Assembly (NCBI GenBank): GCA_945897785.1
Contig: CAMDGD010000003.1
Span: forward strand, 23,045 to 87,044
DNA: 64,000 nt
Direction of reading: 5' to 3'
Source: Paludibacter jiangxiensis
GTDB lineage: Bacteria; Bacteroidota; Bacteroidia; Bacteroidales; Paludibacteraceae
Part shown: piece after piece, positions 17,798 through 26,846 of the stretch
Layout: the number at the start of each line of letters is the position of its first letter
How positions within the stretch are numbered: position 1 is the first letter of the stretch
Notes under the pieces: generated by a model
Told to the model about the DNA's origin: nothing
Databases searched by the model: none
Seen by the model: the letters and a program-made list of their open reading frames with translations, nothing else
Position numbers and translations under genes: made by a program

Positions 17798-18598
17798 TTA
17801 TCCACACAACACATACAAATCAGCTCTGGGGTTAATGAGCATTATCGGCACTGCTGCTTCATTGATACAATGCAGTTCTTTTGGTCCGAAAAGGATATCG
17901 TCCAAGCCATATGAGCGAGAGGCTGATATAAGTACCAACCCTGCTTGCAACTCTTCACAACGCAAAGTAGCTTCAAGTTCAACTTTAAAACTATCCTTTT
18001 TAGCCTCAATAAAGCTATACGGCAATTTAAATTTATCTAGCAACGTAACAATCGCTTGCGTATTTTTTTTGGCACTGCTACCGTAGTCGTTTGCCGGCAT
18101 CATCAACAATTCCGAACCAAAAAAACGACCAAAACTACTACTAAAAGGCCCTTTTTCTCTATCTTCTATTAAAAAAGTAACCGGAATTACCACTTTAGAT
18201 AAATTGATGGGTTCAAAATATGGTTTGGTAAAAATATAGGGAATGCGCAACTCACGACTTAACGTTAAAAAAGGCTGCACCTTATTGTATCCCTTATGCT
18301 CTGAGAGTTGAAAAATCAGCATAGAAGCTTCGGCATTTTCCATAAACGGATAAAAAGCGGCTTTGCTTGGCAATACATGAGCAGAAACACCATACGGTGC
18401 ATCTGCTTCCATTTTCCTAATCCAATCTTGATGTACTTTATCAATAAAGCCCTTATCTGCCTTCACTTTTTTATCTAGATACGATAAAAAACAAAGCGGT
18501 TTTTCGGCTCCTTTGGATAATTTTAAGGCCAAATCAACAGCCTTATCCGGATACGCTTCGTGCGATGCAAAAATAAATATCTGATCTTTAATTAGCAT
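17798..18598 (-). CDS. Universal stress protein-like (tandem USP) protein
   Basis: 266 aa, consistent with two fused alpha/beta domains of about 130 residues. Each starts with a short hydrophobic strand (QIFIFASHEAYPDKAVDLALKLS; SKVVIPVTFLIEDREKGPF), and the second ends in LVLISASRSYGLDDILFG and AAVPIMLIN, as in USP proteins. The ATP-binding G-x2-G-x9-G(S/T) pattern is not clear. It starts 3 bp after the murF-alr stop codon, so it is co-transcribed. The assignment comes from overall pattern, and the function is open. Confidence 0.5.
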   Translation of the reverse strand: MLIKDQIFIFASHEAYPDKAVDLALKLSKGAEKPLCFLSYLDKKVKADKGFIDKVHQDWIRKMEADAPYGVSAHVLPSKAAFYPFMENAEASMLIFQLSEHKGYNKVQPFLTLSRELRIPYIFTKPYFEPINLSKVVIPVTFLIEDREKGPFSSSFGRFFGSELLMMPANDYGSSAKKNTQAIVTLLDKFKLPYSFIEAKKDSFKVELEATLRCEELQAGLVLISASRSYGLDDILFGPKELHCINEAAVPIMLINPRADLYVLCG

Positions 18599-18601
18599 TT
18601 C

Positions 18602-21067
18602 TTACTCTTTAAAATAAATCCTTTTTACCCTACGCGATATTCCTGTAAGTATTTCATAAGGGATAGTATCCAATTGTTTTGCCAATTCATGGATTGAATT
18701 TTCTTTCCCGAAAACAATGACCGTATCCCCTTCATTTGCTGAAATACCAGTAATATCTATCATACAAATATCCATACAAACATTACCAAGAATAGGCGCA
18801 AGCTGTCCGTTAACCCACACCTTACCCACTCCATTGCTTAGTTTTCGGTCGTACCCATCAGCATAACCAATAGGAATTGTAGCAATCGTTGTTAAGCGAT
18901 TCAACTTCCCTTTTCGTCCGTAACCCACCGTTTCGGTAGCAGGAACGGTTTTAATTTGCAAAATGGTAGTTTTTAACGTACAAACCTCTTGCAAAAAAGC
19001 ATGATTTAACGCACTTACACCATAATGCCCAATACCCAATCGCACCATATCAAACTGATATTGAGGAAATCGTTCGATACCTGCAGAATTTAGCACATGC
19101 TTCATTATTTTATATGAAAAAGCGGCATCAAATAAAGCACATCCGATTTTATAAAGCACCAATTGCTTTTCGGTAAAGGAATCGAATTGAGCCTCATCGG
19201 CTCCAGCTAAATGCGTAAATACAGAACGCACTAAAAGCTGATGTTGCGATTGCAGCAATTCAATTAAACGAGGTATCTCTTCGGGGTAAAAACCCAATCG
19301 GTTCATCCCTGTATCAATTTTAATATGCACCGGATAATTACTAACACCTTGTTTTCGGGCTTCGTTTAAAAAATCCGTTAACAAACCAAAACTATATATC
19401 TCCGGTTCGAGTCTATTGTCAATTATTTTTCCTAATGCACCAATCTCCGGATTCATCACCACTATGGGCAAATGAATACCTTCCCTTCGTAAATCGGCAC
19501 CTTCATCGGCAACGGCAACTGCCAAGTAATCACAATTGTGGAATTGCAAGGTACGCGCCACTTCAATATCGCCACTACCATATGCATACGCCTTAACCAT
19601 ACTCATAATTTTGGTATCGGGATGCAATTTCGCTTTAAAATAATTTACATTATGTATGAGCGCATTTAAATCTACCTCTAATGTAGTTTGATGGGCTATT
19701 GCTTCGAGTCGTTCGGTAATTTGCTCAAACGCAAACTGACGCGATCCTTTCAACAAAATCACCTCATCTTTTATCGTTCGTATAGCAGCACTTTGCAGAA
19801 AATCTTCGGTAGTACTGAAAAAATATTGTTCTGCTAAGGTAAAAACTCTTTGTTGAGTTAAAAGCTGTGGACCAATAGCAATGAGCTTATCCAGCTTTTT
19901 GGCCAAAAGCAAATCCGCTACGGTTTTATACAAGGCATCTGCGGTTTGTCCGCTTTGCAAAATATCCGATAAAATAACCGTTCGTTTCATCCCGTTGGCT
20001 TTTGCCTCACTACCATGAAAATCTAGTGCTATGCGCAAAGAACCTAAATCAGAATTATAAGCATCATCTATTAGCAAACAATTGTTCATGCCTTTTTTCA
20101 CTTCTAGGCGCATGGGAACTGACTCCAAACTATTTATTCCCTGCATAATGGCATTGTCATCAAGCTGAAAATAAAGCATTACCAATAAACAATGTAAGGC
20201 ATTTTCCACAGAAGCCTCGTCGGTAAAAGGAATAATAAGCTCACGCCTAGTAATAGCTAAGCTCGAAGCAGTATACGCAATTGTCGTTATGCCGTTTGCA
20301 ACCGTTTTATCTACTAGCCGCACAGTAGCATCTTTACTTTTTCCCCAGGTAAAAAGTGTTGCCGACAAACCAGCTTGCTTCACGGCAATATCAATTAATT
20401 TATCATCTTTACAATACATCAATACCGCCGACTTAGCAAAAAGTCGTAGCTTTTCACTACACTTTTCTTTTAAGGAAGTGAAATTTTCCTGATGCGCATC
20501 GCCTAAATGAGTAAATATGCCAATTGTAGGCGAAATAATAGCAGTTAGCTTCTCCATCTCTCCAGGTAAAGAAATACCTGCTTCAAAAATACCCAGTTCC
20601 GTTTGGGCATTCAGTTCCCACACCGAAAGAGGCACTCCTATTTGCGAATTATAACTGCGTGGCGAACGGGTAATCGTATATGTTTTGTGCAACAACTGAT
20701 ACAACCACTCTTTTACAATGGTTTTTCCGTTGCTTCCGGTAATACCTATAATTGGAACAGTAAATAAGGTACGATGATAAGCTGCTAAAGCTTGTAAGGC
20801 TTTTAGCGCATCATCTGTAACTAAATAATTGGCCTCTTCAAGATGCTCGGGTACTTGTTGCACCAAAAAATTACGCACCTGTAAAGCATACAGCTCGGCA
20901 ATATAATTATGACCATCGTTTCGTGCTGTTTTCAGGGCTACAAACAAGCTATCTTCCGGAAAAGATACCGCACGACTATCGGTAAGTAGCCATTGCACTT
21001 GGGCATTGCCATTACCAATTAACTTGGCTCCGGTAATTTGAGCAATTTGTTGAAGGGTATATTGCAT
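18602..21067 (-). CDS. murF-alr: Bifunctional MurF ligase / alanine racemase fusion
   Basis: 821 aa. The N-terminal half is UDP-MurNAc-tripeptide:D-Ala-D-Ala ligase, with the Mur P-loop TGSNGKT (110-116), DSRAVSFPEDSLFVAL at the start and LLIDDAYNSDLGSLRIAL in the middle. The C-terminal half (from about 455) is a PLP alanine racemase, starting LEVDLNALIHNVNYFK with the PLP lysine in MVKAYAYGSG, and later HVLNSAGIERFP and LGIGHYG. The fusion makes D-Ala and uses D-Ala-D-Ala in one protein. It is a known Bacteroidota arrangement, not an assembly artefact. Confidence 0.95.
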   Translation of the reverse strand: MQYTLQQIAQITGAKLIGNGNAQVQWLLTDSRAVSFPEDSLFVALKTARNDGHNYIAELYALQVRNFLVQQVPEHLEEANYLVTDDALKALQALAAYHRTLFTVPIIGITGSNGKTIVKEWLYQLLHKTYTITRSPRSYNSQIGVPLSVWELNAQTELGIFEAGISLPGEMEKLTAIISPTIGIFTHLGDAHQENFTSLKEKCSEKLRLFAKSAVLMYCKDDKLIDIAVKQAGLSATLFTWGKSKDATVRLVDKTVANGITTIAYTASSLAITRRELIIPFTDEASVENALHCLLVMLYFQLDDNAIMQGINSLESVPMRLEVKKGMNNCLLIDDAYNSDLGSLRIALDFHGSEAKANGMKRTVILSDILQSGQTADALYKTVADLLLAKKLDKLIAIGPQLLTQQRVFTLAEQYFFSTTEDFLQSAAIRTIKDEVILLKGSRQFAFEQITERLEAIAHQTTLEVDLNALIHNVNYFKAKLHPDTKIMSMVKAYAYGSGDIEVARTLQFHNCDYLAVAVADEGADLRREGIHLPIVVMNPEIGALGKIIDNRLEPEIYSFGLLTDFLNEARKQGVSNYPVHIKIDTGMNRLGFYPEEIPRLIELLQSQHQLLVRSVFTHLAGADEAQFDSFTEKQLVLYKIGCALFDAAFSYKIMKHVLNSAGIERFPQYQFDMVRLGIGHYGVSALNHAFLQEVCTLKTTILQIKTVPATETVGYGRKGKLNRLTTIATIPIGYADGYDRKLSNGVGKVWVNGQLAPILGNVCMDICMIDITGISANEGDTVIVFGKENSIHELAKQLDTIPYEILTGISRRVKRIYFKE

Positions 21068-21122
21068 TGTTGGAATATAGCGTAAATTTAGTTACTAAGG
21101 ATAAAAAACTAAGTCCTGTTTA

Positions 21123-21824
21123 TTACCCTTCAATTTTAAACATTTCTTCAAATTTGAGTCCGGTAAGTTTAGTAAGTGAGCCAAATAAATACCATAAAAT
21201 AAAAGCCATCACCACCATAGATGGAACGACAATTACCGGCCAACTTAGACCTAACATTCGACTGTATTCGTCGTTAAAGCTGGGAGTTCCGGCAGGACTT
21301 TGCATAATTATTTTGGCCAAAACAAAATTTAATATAGCGGATAAGAAAAAGGAAAAAGCCAATAAATAAGATGAGTTTCGCATAATCTTATCAAAACTTT
21401 CGTTGGCATTTTTTGCTATCAATATAGCATCAATTCTTTCTACATCCATAAGTTCCGGACTATACAACAGTCTTTTCACCAAAGGAAGTCGGCTTTTTAT
21501 AGTAACCAATACCGCCACACCTATAATAAACGGAATACTAGCCTCTTTATAGGCCACCCAAGCGGTAGGCAATTCAAACACACCAATAATTCCGGTTAAA
21601 AAGATACCGGCAAAACCCAGTATTGAAATAAAATTTTTCTTTTTGCGCAAGAACCAATCGTACAAACCATACCCTAAAGGAAATGCTAACGCAATTAACA
21701 AGGCATAAACAGGCCCTATTTCATCAAGCTTTGTGAGTTTATTCAGTATTAATATTGGAACTAAGATATTAAATAGAATACTCAACAAAGGATTTTCTTT
21801 TTTTTGTTTCGAAGGTGTTGTCAT
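21123..21824 (-). CDS. Six-helix membrane protein, VC0807-like
   Basis: 233 aa with about six hydrophobic segments (roughly 13-30, 38-56, 66-85, 90-108, 145-170, 190-215). The order resembles the VC0807 family of uncharacterised inner-membrane proteins, including a YDWF stretch after helix 2 and a long basic cytoplasmic loop at about 108-140. No transport or catalytic motif is visible. It lies alone between murF-alr and the GSCFA gene, all read leftward. Confidence 0.55.
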   Translation of the reverse strand: MTTPSKQKKENPLLSILFNILVPILILNKLTKLDEIGPVYALLIALAFPLGYGLYDWFLRKKKNFISILGFAGIFLTGIIGVFELPTAWVAYKEASIPFIIGVAVLVTIKSRLPLVKRLLYSPELMDVERIDAILIAKNANESFDKIMRNSSYLLAFSFFLSAILNFVLAKIIMQSPAGTPSFNDEYSRMLGLSWPVIVVPSMVVMAFILWYLFGSLTKLTGLKFEEMFKIEG

Positions 21825-21853
21825 AATTTATAGGCTAAAATTAAGTGTATTGA

Positions 21854-22807
21854 TTAAAACTCAAAATCGAATTCGACGAAGCGCTTTTTTATAGCTGCTT
21901 TTTTTTGTTCCATTTGCGCACAAAACATTTCATAGGCTTCACTCTCTGTATTAAACGGTCTATGCAGCTCCATTTTTGTGAGCTTTTCCATTTCACCAAC
22001 AAGCTCTTTGGTGCTCCCTGTAAAATAGCTATCCCCAAATTTCTCCCAAATATACGCAATTGCCGTGGAGTTTGGGTGCATCATATCTTCGGTATAAAAC
22101 CGATAATCGCGCAAATCGTCCAGCAATAACTCATACGCAGGAAAATAAGATACGGTTTTCATCGTTTTTTGCAGCGCTTCTATAGCCAGCAAAAGAATGG
22201 ATTTACTCAAGTTGTTTTCATGAGCCCCATCTTTCCAATGCCGAATAGGACTAACCGTAAACACCACTTGTATGTTGGGGTTTATGCTTTCTACTTTTTG
22301 TAGCAACGGCACAAAAGCACTTACAATTTCATCAACCGTTAATCGACGACGGATAAATAAACTGTCGGGCAACTTATGACAGTTAGATACAACCGCACCG
22401 TTATCTTTAAGTGTGTACACCCAAGCAGTACCGAAAGAAATAAAAACAATATCTGTTTTTGGCAATGATGCTGCAGCAAGAAACAACCTACTATTTATCT
22501 CAGTTAAAGTAGCATCGGGCGTAGAAGCAGAAAAACTACTGTGATGCATAAAGCTATGCCACCTATCTTGATGTAGAAACAAATCACTTGTACCGAATTG
22601 TTTTTTCTCCACCAAATATTGCAGTGCTTGAGCAACTGATAAAGGATTATACTGAATACCAAAGGGATTAATAGCTACCTTAAACTTAGCTTGCTGCAAT
22701 TTTTTACCAATATTATCGGTAAAACAAGAGCCCAACATCAATATTCGGGACGCATAGCTTACTTCAACAGCAGCCTTTTCGATAGATATTTTTGTTCTGA
22801 AGTTCAT
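21854..22807 (-). CDS. GSCFA-domain protein
   Basis: 317 aa from the ATG at 22807; an in-frame TTG 15 bp upstream is embedded in the promoter box and is rejected. MLGSCFTDNIGKKL near residue 26 is the motif that names the family, NPFGIQYNPLS follows, and FISFGTAWVY, VFTVSPIRHWKDG and MMHPNSTAIAYIWEKF complete the SGNH-hydrolase-like fold. Ser in GSCF and the Asp/His of DMMHPN would be catalytic if it acts as an esterase or acyltransferase. The substrate is unknown. Confidence 0.85.
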   Translation of the reverse strand: MNFRTKISIEKAAVEVSYASRILMLGSCFTDNIGKKLQQAKFKVAINPFGIQYNPLSVAQALQYLVEKKQFGTSDLFLHQDRWHSFMHHSSFSASTPDATLTEINSRLFLAAASLPKTDIVFISFGTAWVYTLKDNGAVVSNCHKLPDSLFIRRRLTVDEIVSAFVPLLQKVESINPNIQVVFTVSPIRHWKDGAHENNLSKSILLLAIEALQKTMKTVSYFPAYELLLDDLRDYRFYTEDMMHPNSTAIAYIWEKFGDSYFTGSTKELVGEMEKLTKMELHRPFNTESEAYEMFCAQMEQKKAAIKKRFVEFDFEF

Positions 22808-22819
22808 GTTTATAATATG

Positions 22820-22827
22820 CAAATGTA
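22820..22827 (-). promoter_or_regulatory. -7 box for the GSCFA gene
   Basis: Leftward reading TACATTTG (exact TAnnTTTG) lies 13 bp before the ATG at 22807, so the leader would be only a few nucleotides long. Confidence 0.55.
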
Positions 22828-23221
22828 CAAATAAGGTACAAGCCTACACACTAATATCAAAATTTTAGAAGCCAAAATTTTTAATATTTCCAAAAGCACC
22901 TAACTTTGCTTTTCAAATTGCTCAAAAAGCAGTATTTTTATGCTCTAAAACACATTTTCGACCAACTTAAGTGTTAAAATATGTTTAAACAATGATTTTA
23001 CATCAAAAAATGCCAGAAATTTTAATTCAAAGCGAATACAAAAGAAAAAAAATGCTTTCAGAATGAAAGTAAACTTACAGAAACTATTAAAAAATAAATA
23101 TATAAAAAATCATTTTGATACACATTTCACATATTTGTTTTACATTTTGATATATTTTTAAATTAATCACTATTATTTTGATATATTTTTTGCCAATTTA
23201 AAAACACATAATATATTTGCA
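22828..23221. other. AT-rich divergent spacer with iterated TTTTGATA motif
   Basis: About 390 bp with no gene. It holds an isolated -7 box TAACTTTG (22901-22908, plus strand) and TTTTGATA at 23113, 23145 and 23176, spaced 32 and 31 bp (about three helical turns). The last two copies extend to TTTTGATATATTTTT. The final bases form the dapF -7 box. The iterated motif looks like a regulator-binding array. Confidence 0.5.
23212..23219 (+). promoter_or_regulatory. -7 box immediately before dapF (leaderless start)
   Basis: TATATTTG (exact TAnnTTTG) ends 2 bp before the dapF ATG at 23222. Initiation 4-7 nt after the box would give an mRNA beginning at or within the start codon, so transcription may be leaderless, or a second promoter further up (22901-22908) supplies a leader. 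Confidence 0.5.
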
Positions 23222-24103
23222 ATGGATACAAACAACAACGGGGAACGCCCCTTACTTTTTACAAAAATGCATGGTGCAGGGAACGATTACATTTATGTAA
23301 ACGGATTTACTGAGTCAGTAAAAAACCCCTCGGAATTAGCCATAAAATTGAGTAATCGGAATTTTGGAATAGGATCGGACGGATTGGTGCTTATTTTACC
23401 ATCAACGAAAGCAGATTTTAGAATGAGGATGTTTAACGCTGATGGCACAGAAGCTGAAATGTGCGGAAACGCATCCCGATGTGTAGGAAAATTTGTGTTC
23501 GACAAAGGATTAACAGACAAGACGGAACTTAGTCTTGAAACCGGAGCCGGCATTAAATTTTTGCAATTACACACCCAAAATAAGTTGGTAAATAAAGTAA
23601 CAGTAGATATGGGAGAACCCATACTTATACCAACTGAAATTCCAGTAAAAGTTGCAGGCGATAAAGCGGTAAAAGTACCCTTAATCATTGATCAAACGGA
23701 ACATCATATTACTTGTGTGTCGATGGGAAATCCACATGCGGTGATTTTCACCAAAGCAATTGACGGGTTAAACCTCCCTGAGATAGGGCCAAAATTTGAA
23801 AACCACCCCATTTTCCCAAAACGCACCAACACAGAGTTCATTGAAATACTGGATCGTAATACCTTAAAAATGCGCGTATGGGAACGCGGAACGGGCGAAA
23901 CACTAGCCTGTGGAACAGGTGCATGTGCCGCTTTAGTAGCTGCTGTACTCAATAACTACAGTGAACGAAAAGCCCAACTGCAACTCTTAGGCGGTAATTT
24001 AGCTATTGAGTGGGATGAAAAAACCAATCATGTTTTTATGACTGGACCGGCCGAAACAGTTTTCGAAGGAGAAATAAACACTGAGTTATTTACTACGCGA
24101 TAG
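23222..24103 (+). CDS. dapF: Diaminopimelate epimerase
   Basis: 293 aa. It interconverts LL- and meso-diaminopimelate for lysine and peptidoglycan. FTKMHGAGNDYIYV opens the fold. The two catalytic cysteines lie in MCGNASRC (first Cys at 81) and ACGTGACA near the C-terminus, which also has the WERGTGET block. It is followed after 133 bp by dapL, which supplies its LL-DAP substrate. The first residues (MDTNNNGER) are unconserved, so translation might begin at Met16, but the promoter position fits either. Confidence 0.95.
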   Translation: MDTNNNGERPLLFTKMHGAGNDYIYVNGFTESVKNPSELAIKLSNRNFGIGSDGLVLILPSTKADFRMRMFNADGTEAEMCGNASRCVGKFVFDKGLTDKTELSLETGAGIKFLQLHTQNKLVNKVTVDMGEPILIPTEIPVKVAGDKAVKVPLIIDQTEHHITCVSMGNPHAVIFTKAIDGLNLPEIGPKFENHPIFPKRTNTEFIEILDRNTLKMRVWERGTGETLACGTGACAALVAAVLNNYSERKAQLQLLGGNLAIEWDEKTNHVFMTGPAETVFEGEINTELFTTR

Positions 24104-24146
24104 AGTTAGATATTTGCTGGCAACACTCACGATAATAATTACAATC

Positions 24147-24210
24147 AATATCACGACCAAAGGAGTTAATATCAGCAAAGCGAATATCACGACTGTAAGG
24201 AGTAACTATT
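24147..24210 (+). repeat. Direct repeat in the dapF-dapL spacer
   Basis: AATATCACGAC occurs at 24147-24157 and 24183-24193, 36 bp apart, each followed by a similar AAGGAGT-like segment. A weaker third copy (CTCACGATAAT) lies just upstream, near 24126. It may be a regulatory array or a small duplication between the two genes. Confidence 0.5.
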
Positions 24211-24236
24211 AATAAAAACCATAATAAACAAAAAAA

Positions 24237-25475
24237 ATGGCATTAGTAAACGAAAATTATTTAAAATTACCCGGCAACTATCTATTTTCTGAAATTGCCC
24301 GCAGAGTAAACGAGTTTAGTACAGCAAACCCAGACGCAACTATTATTCGCATGGGAATTGGCGATGTTACCCGTCCCCTACCCGATGCTGTAATTCAATC
24401 GTTGCACAAGGCCGTTGATGAAATGAGCCAAGCAGAAACATTTAAAGGATACGGTCCGGAACAAGGCTATCAATTTTTGGTAAATAAAATAATTGAGAAT
24501 GACTTAAACCCGAGAGGGCTAAACATACAAAACGACGAAGTATTTGTGAGCGACGGCTCCAAAAGTGACACCGGAAATATTGGCGATATATTAAGCGTAA
24601 AAAACAAAGTTGCGGTTACCGACCCTGTTTATCCTGTATATGTAGATACCAATGCAATGGCAGGTCGAGCAGGTGATTTTTTAGAAAAAACCGGAAAATG
24701 GAGTGATATACTTTACATTCCTTGTACGGCCGACAACAATTTTATACCGGCCTTACCAGCACAAAAACCGGATATTATTTACCTGTGTTACCCAAACAAC
24801 CCAACAGGTACTACGCTAAAAAAAGAACAACTAAAAGTTTGGGTAGATTATGCACTAAGCAACAAGTGTTTAATTTTATTCGATGCCGCTTACGAAGCAT
24901 ACATCTCCGAATCAGATGTTCCGCACAGTATTTACGAAATTGAAGGAGCCAAAAAAGTAGCCATTGAGTTTAGAAGTTTTTCGAAAACGGCAGGCTTTAC
25001 AGGAACCCGATGCGCATACACTATCATTCCAAAAGAATTGGAAGCTTATACTGAAAAAGGCGAGAAAGTACAACTGAATAAATTATGGAACAGACGGCAT
25101 ACAACAAAATTTAACGGTGTTCCATATATCATTCAACGCGCAGCCGAAGCTGTTTATAGCGAAGAGGGAAAAATACAAGTAAGCGAACTTGTAAACTATT
25201 ATATGACGAATGCGAAAATCATCAGAGAAAGTTTGTTGAACATGGGATTTGAAATTTACGGAGGCATTAATGCTCCCTATATTTGGCTTAAAACACCCAA
25301 CAACATGCCTTCTTGGGATTTCTTCGACTTGCTTTTACAAAAAGCACATGTAGTAGGAACTCCCGGTGTTGGTTTCGGACCTAGTGGCGAAGGGTACTTT
25401 AGACTCACCGCCTTTGGCAAAAAAGAAGCTACTCTAGAAGCTATGGATAGATTAAAAACACTATTCAATAAGTAA
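24237..25475 (+). CDS. dapL: LL-diaminopimelate aminotransferase
   Basis: 412 aa. This PLP enzyme converts tetrahydrodipicolinate directly to LL-DAP, bypassing the succinylase or acetylase steps. [40 protein letters not shown] and the PLP-lysine block [16 protein letters not shown] are typical. With dapF upstream it gives the complete DapL-type branch to meso-DAP. No dapD, dapC or dapE is seen here. Confidence 0.95.
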   Translation: MALVNENYLKLPGNYLFSEIARRVNEFSTANPDATIIRMGIGDVTRPLPDAVIQSLHKAVDEMSQAETFKGYGPEQGYQFLVNKIIENDLNPRGLNIQNDEVFVSDGSKSDTGNIGDILSVKNKVAVTDPVYPVYVDTNAMAGRAGDFLEKTGKWSDILYIPCTADNNFIPALPAQKPDIIYLCYPNNPTGTTLKKEQLKVWVDYALSNKCLILFDAAYEAYISESDVPHSIYEIEGAKKVAIEFRSFSKTAGFTGTRCAYTIIPKELEAYTEKGEKVQLNKLWNRRHTTKFNGVPYIIQRAAEAVYSEEGKIQVSELVNYYMTNAKIIRESLLNMGFEIYGGINAPYIWLKTPNNMPSWDFFDLLLQKAHVVGTPGVGFGPSGEGYFRLTAFGKKEATLEAMDRLKTLFNK

Positions 25476-25650
25476 TACGCTTTTTTATAAGCCCAACAGG
25501 TCTTTCGCATTTTTAAAGTATAATAGATACGGATTTTTCTGAAAAAAACATTATCCACTTACTTATTCCGGATGCAAGTATTTGCTAATGTTTCTATTCA
25601 TATTATTCATTTAATTATTTATTATTAATTCTATCAAAAAAACATTGATT

Positions 25651-26352
25651 ATGAAAACTTTAAAAATGACAACAGTGAGAGTCCTTTTGGGCTTATTATT
25701 TACATTATTTAGTCTTGGCGCAAGTGCTCAAACAGCAGACTCAACTGCTACAAAATCAGGCGTAGAATTTTCTACTGGAACAGATTTAGTTAGTTCCTAT
25801 GTGTGGCGTGGTAGCTACATCTCAGGTGCTGCATTCCAACCTACAGTAGAAATGACTGCAGGTGCATTTACATTAGGAGCTTGGGGTTCTGCAGATTTCA
25901 ATTCCACATTATTGGAAATGGACCTTTATGCTTCAGTTTCTCTAGGGGGATTTTCAGTTGGTTTAACTGATTATTACTACCCAGGTGGAAGTTTCTTTGA
26001 CACAGATGCATTGTCAAGCCCACATGCATTTGAAGTAAACTTAGGCTACGAAGTTAGCGGTTTATCATTAGGCGGCAATTACATTCTTAACGAAGCTGCA
26101 GGTGCTTTATCAATGGGTGGAGACATGTATTTTGAAGCGGCATATGACTTTGGAAAATTTGCTTTCACCTTAGGTGGAGGTAACGGATGGCATACTTTAG
26201 CTGGAGACGAAGATTTCCAGATTGTAAACATAGGCATATCAACTTCAAAAGAAATTAAAATCACTGATTCATTTTCTATTCCATTCACTGGATCAGCAAT
26301 TCTAAACCCAAACAAAGAACAGTTCTACATCGTAGTAGCTGCATCCTTCTAA
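25651..26352 (+). CDS. TorF-like outer-membrane beta-barrel protein
   Basis: 233 aa from the ATG at 25651. A signal peptide ends GASAQ, then amphipathic strands follow (GVEFSTGTDLVSSYVWRG; FTLGAWGSADF; SVGLTDYYYPGGSFFD; FEVNLGYEVSGLSLGGNY) to a C-terminal aromatic residue (VVAASF). The SYVWRG start resembles the TorF family of putative porins. In Bacteroidota such a gene is often linked to glnK-amtB, as here, so a role in uptake of a nitrogen source across the outer membrane is inferred. Confidence 0.65.
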   Translation: MKTLKMTTVRVLLGLLFTLFSLGASAQTADSTATKSGVEFSTGTDLVSSYVWRGSYISGAAFQPTVEMTAGAFTLGAWGSADFNSTLLEMDLYASVSLGGFSVGLTDYYYPGGSFFDTDALSSPHAFEVNLGYEVSGLSLGGNYILNEAAGALSMGGDMYFEAAYDFGKFAFTLGGGNGWHTLAGDEDFQIVNIGISTSKEIKITDSFSIPFTGSAILNPNKEQFYIVVAASF

Positions 26353-26377
26353 ATAATCAAATATCCCTTTTTCTTTA

Positions 26378-26406
26378 TCCGTCTTCGAAGCACTTTCGGA
26401 GACGGA
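26378..26406. promoter_or_regulatory. Hairpin between the porin gene and glnK1
   Basis: TCCGTCT (26378-26384) pairs with AGACGGA (26400-26406) and pairing continues inward with one G-U pair, giving about 12 bp around a small loop. No T run follows, so an mRNA-processing or stability element is more likely than a terminator. Confidence 0.5.
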
Positions 26407-26465
26407 CAAGAAAAAGTACAGCTTAACACAAAAAGTTTATCCATATTAATTTAAAAATTATTCGC

Positions 26466-26822
26466 ATGAAAAAAATTGATGCAATTATTCGAAAAACCAA
26501 ATTTGACGATGTACGAGAAGCATTAGACAAAATAGACATCGAATGGTTTTCTTACTATGAAGTAAGAGGCGTAGGTAAAGCAAAACAAAGCCGCATTTAT
26601 CGGGGCGTGGCTTACGACACAAGTTATATCGAACGAATACTGGTAAGCATTATTGTTCGAGATAAAAATGTAGAAAAAACAGTGAAAGCTATTGAGAGTG
26701 CTGCCAAAACAGGCGAAGTAGGCGACGGGCGAATTTTTATCATCCCTGTTGACGATGCCGTTAGAATCAGAACAGGAGAATCGGGCGATATAGCACTTTA
26801 TAACGCAGAAACTGAAAAGTAA
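26466..26822 (+). CDS. glnK: P-II nitrogen regulatory protein (GlnK1)
   Basis: 118 aa. It senses ATP/ADP and 2-oxoglutarate and gates the neighbouring ammonium channel. The T-loop (about 37-55) reads KAKQSRIYRGVAYD, with Tyr45 and Tyr50; Tyr50 corresponds to the uridylylated Tyr51 of enteric P-II. The B-loop TGEVGDGRIF (82-91) and the C-terminal VRIRTGESG are canonical. It precedes amtB1 by 24 bp, the usual glnK-amtB coupling. It differs from the second copy at 28396 mainly in the T-loop. Confidence 0.93.
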   Translation: MKKIDAIIRKTKFDDVREALDKIDIEWFSYYEVRGVGKAKQSRIYRGVAYDTSYIERILVSIIVRDKNVEKTVKAIESAAKTGEVGDGRIFIIPVDDAVRIRTGESGDIALYNAETEK

Positions 26823-26846
26823 ATTACCACCTAAAAATACACAAAA

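Noticed and set aside
18602..21067. MurF-alanine racemase considered as two genes joined by a sequencing error.
   Set aside because: The fusion is intact, both halves have their motifs, and the same fusion is known in Bacteroidota.
23113..24210. The TTTTGATA array and the dapF-dapL direct repeats considered as CRISPR repeats.
   Set aside because: Copies are few, repeat units too short, spacers not unique-length, and no cas genes are present.
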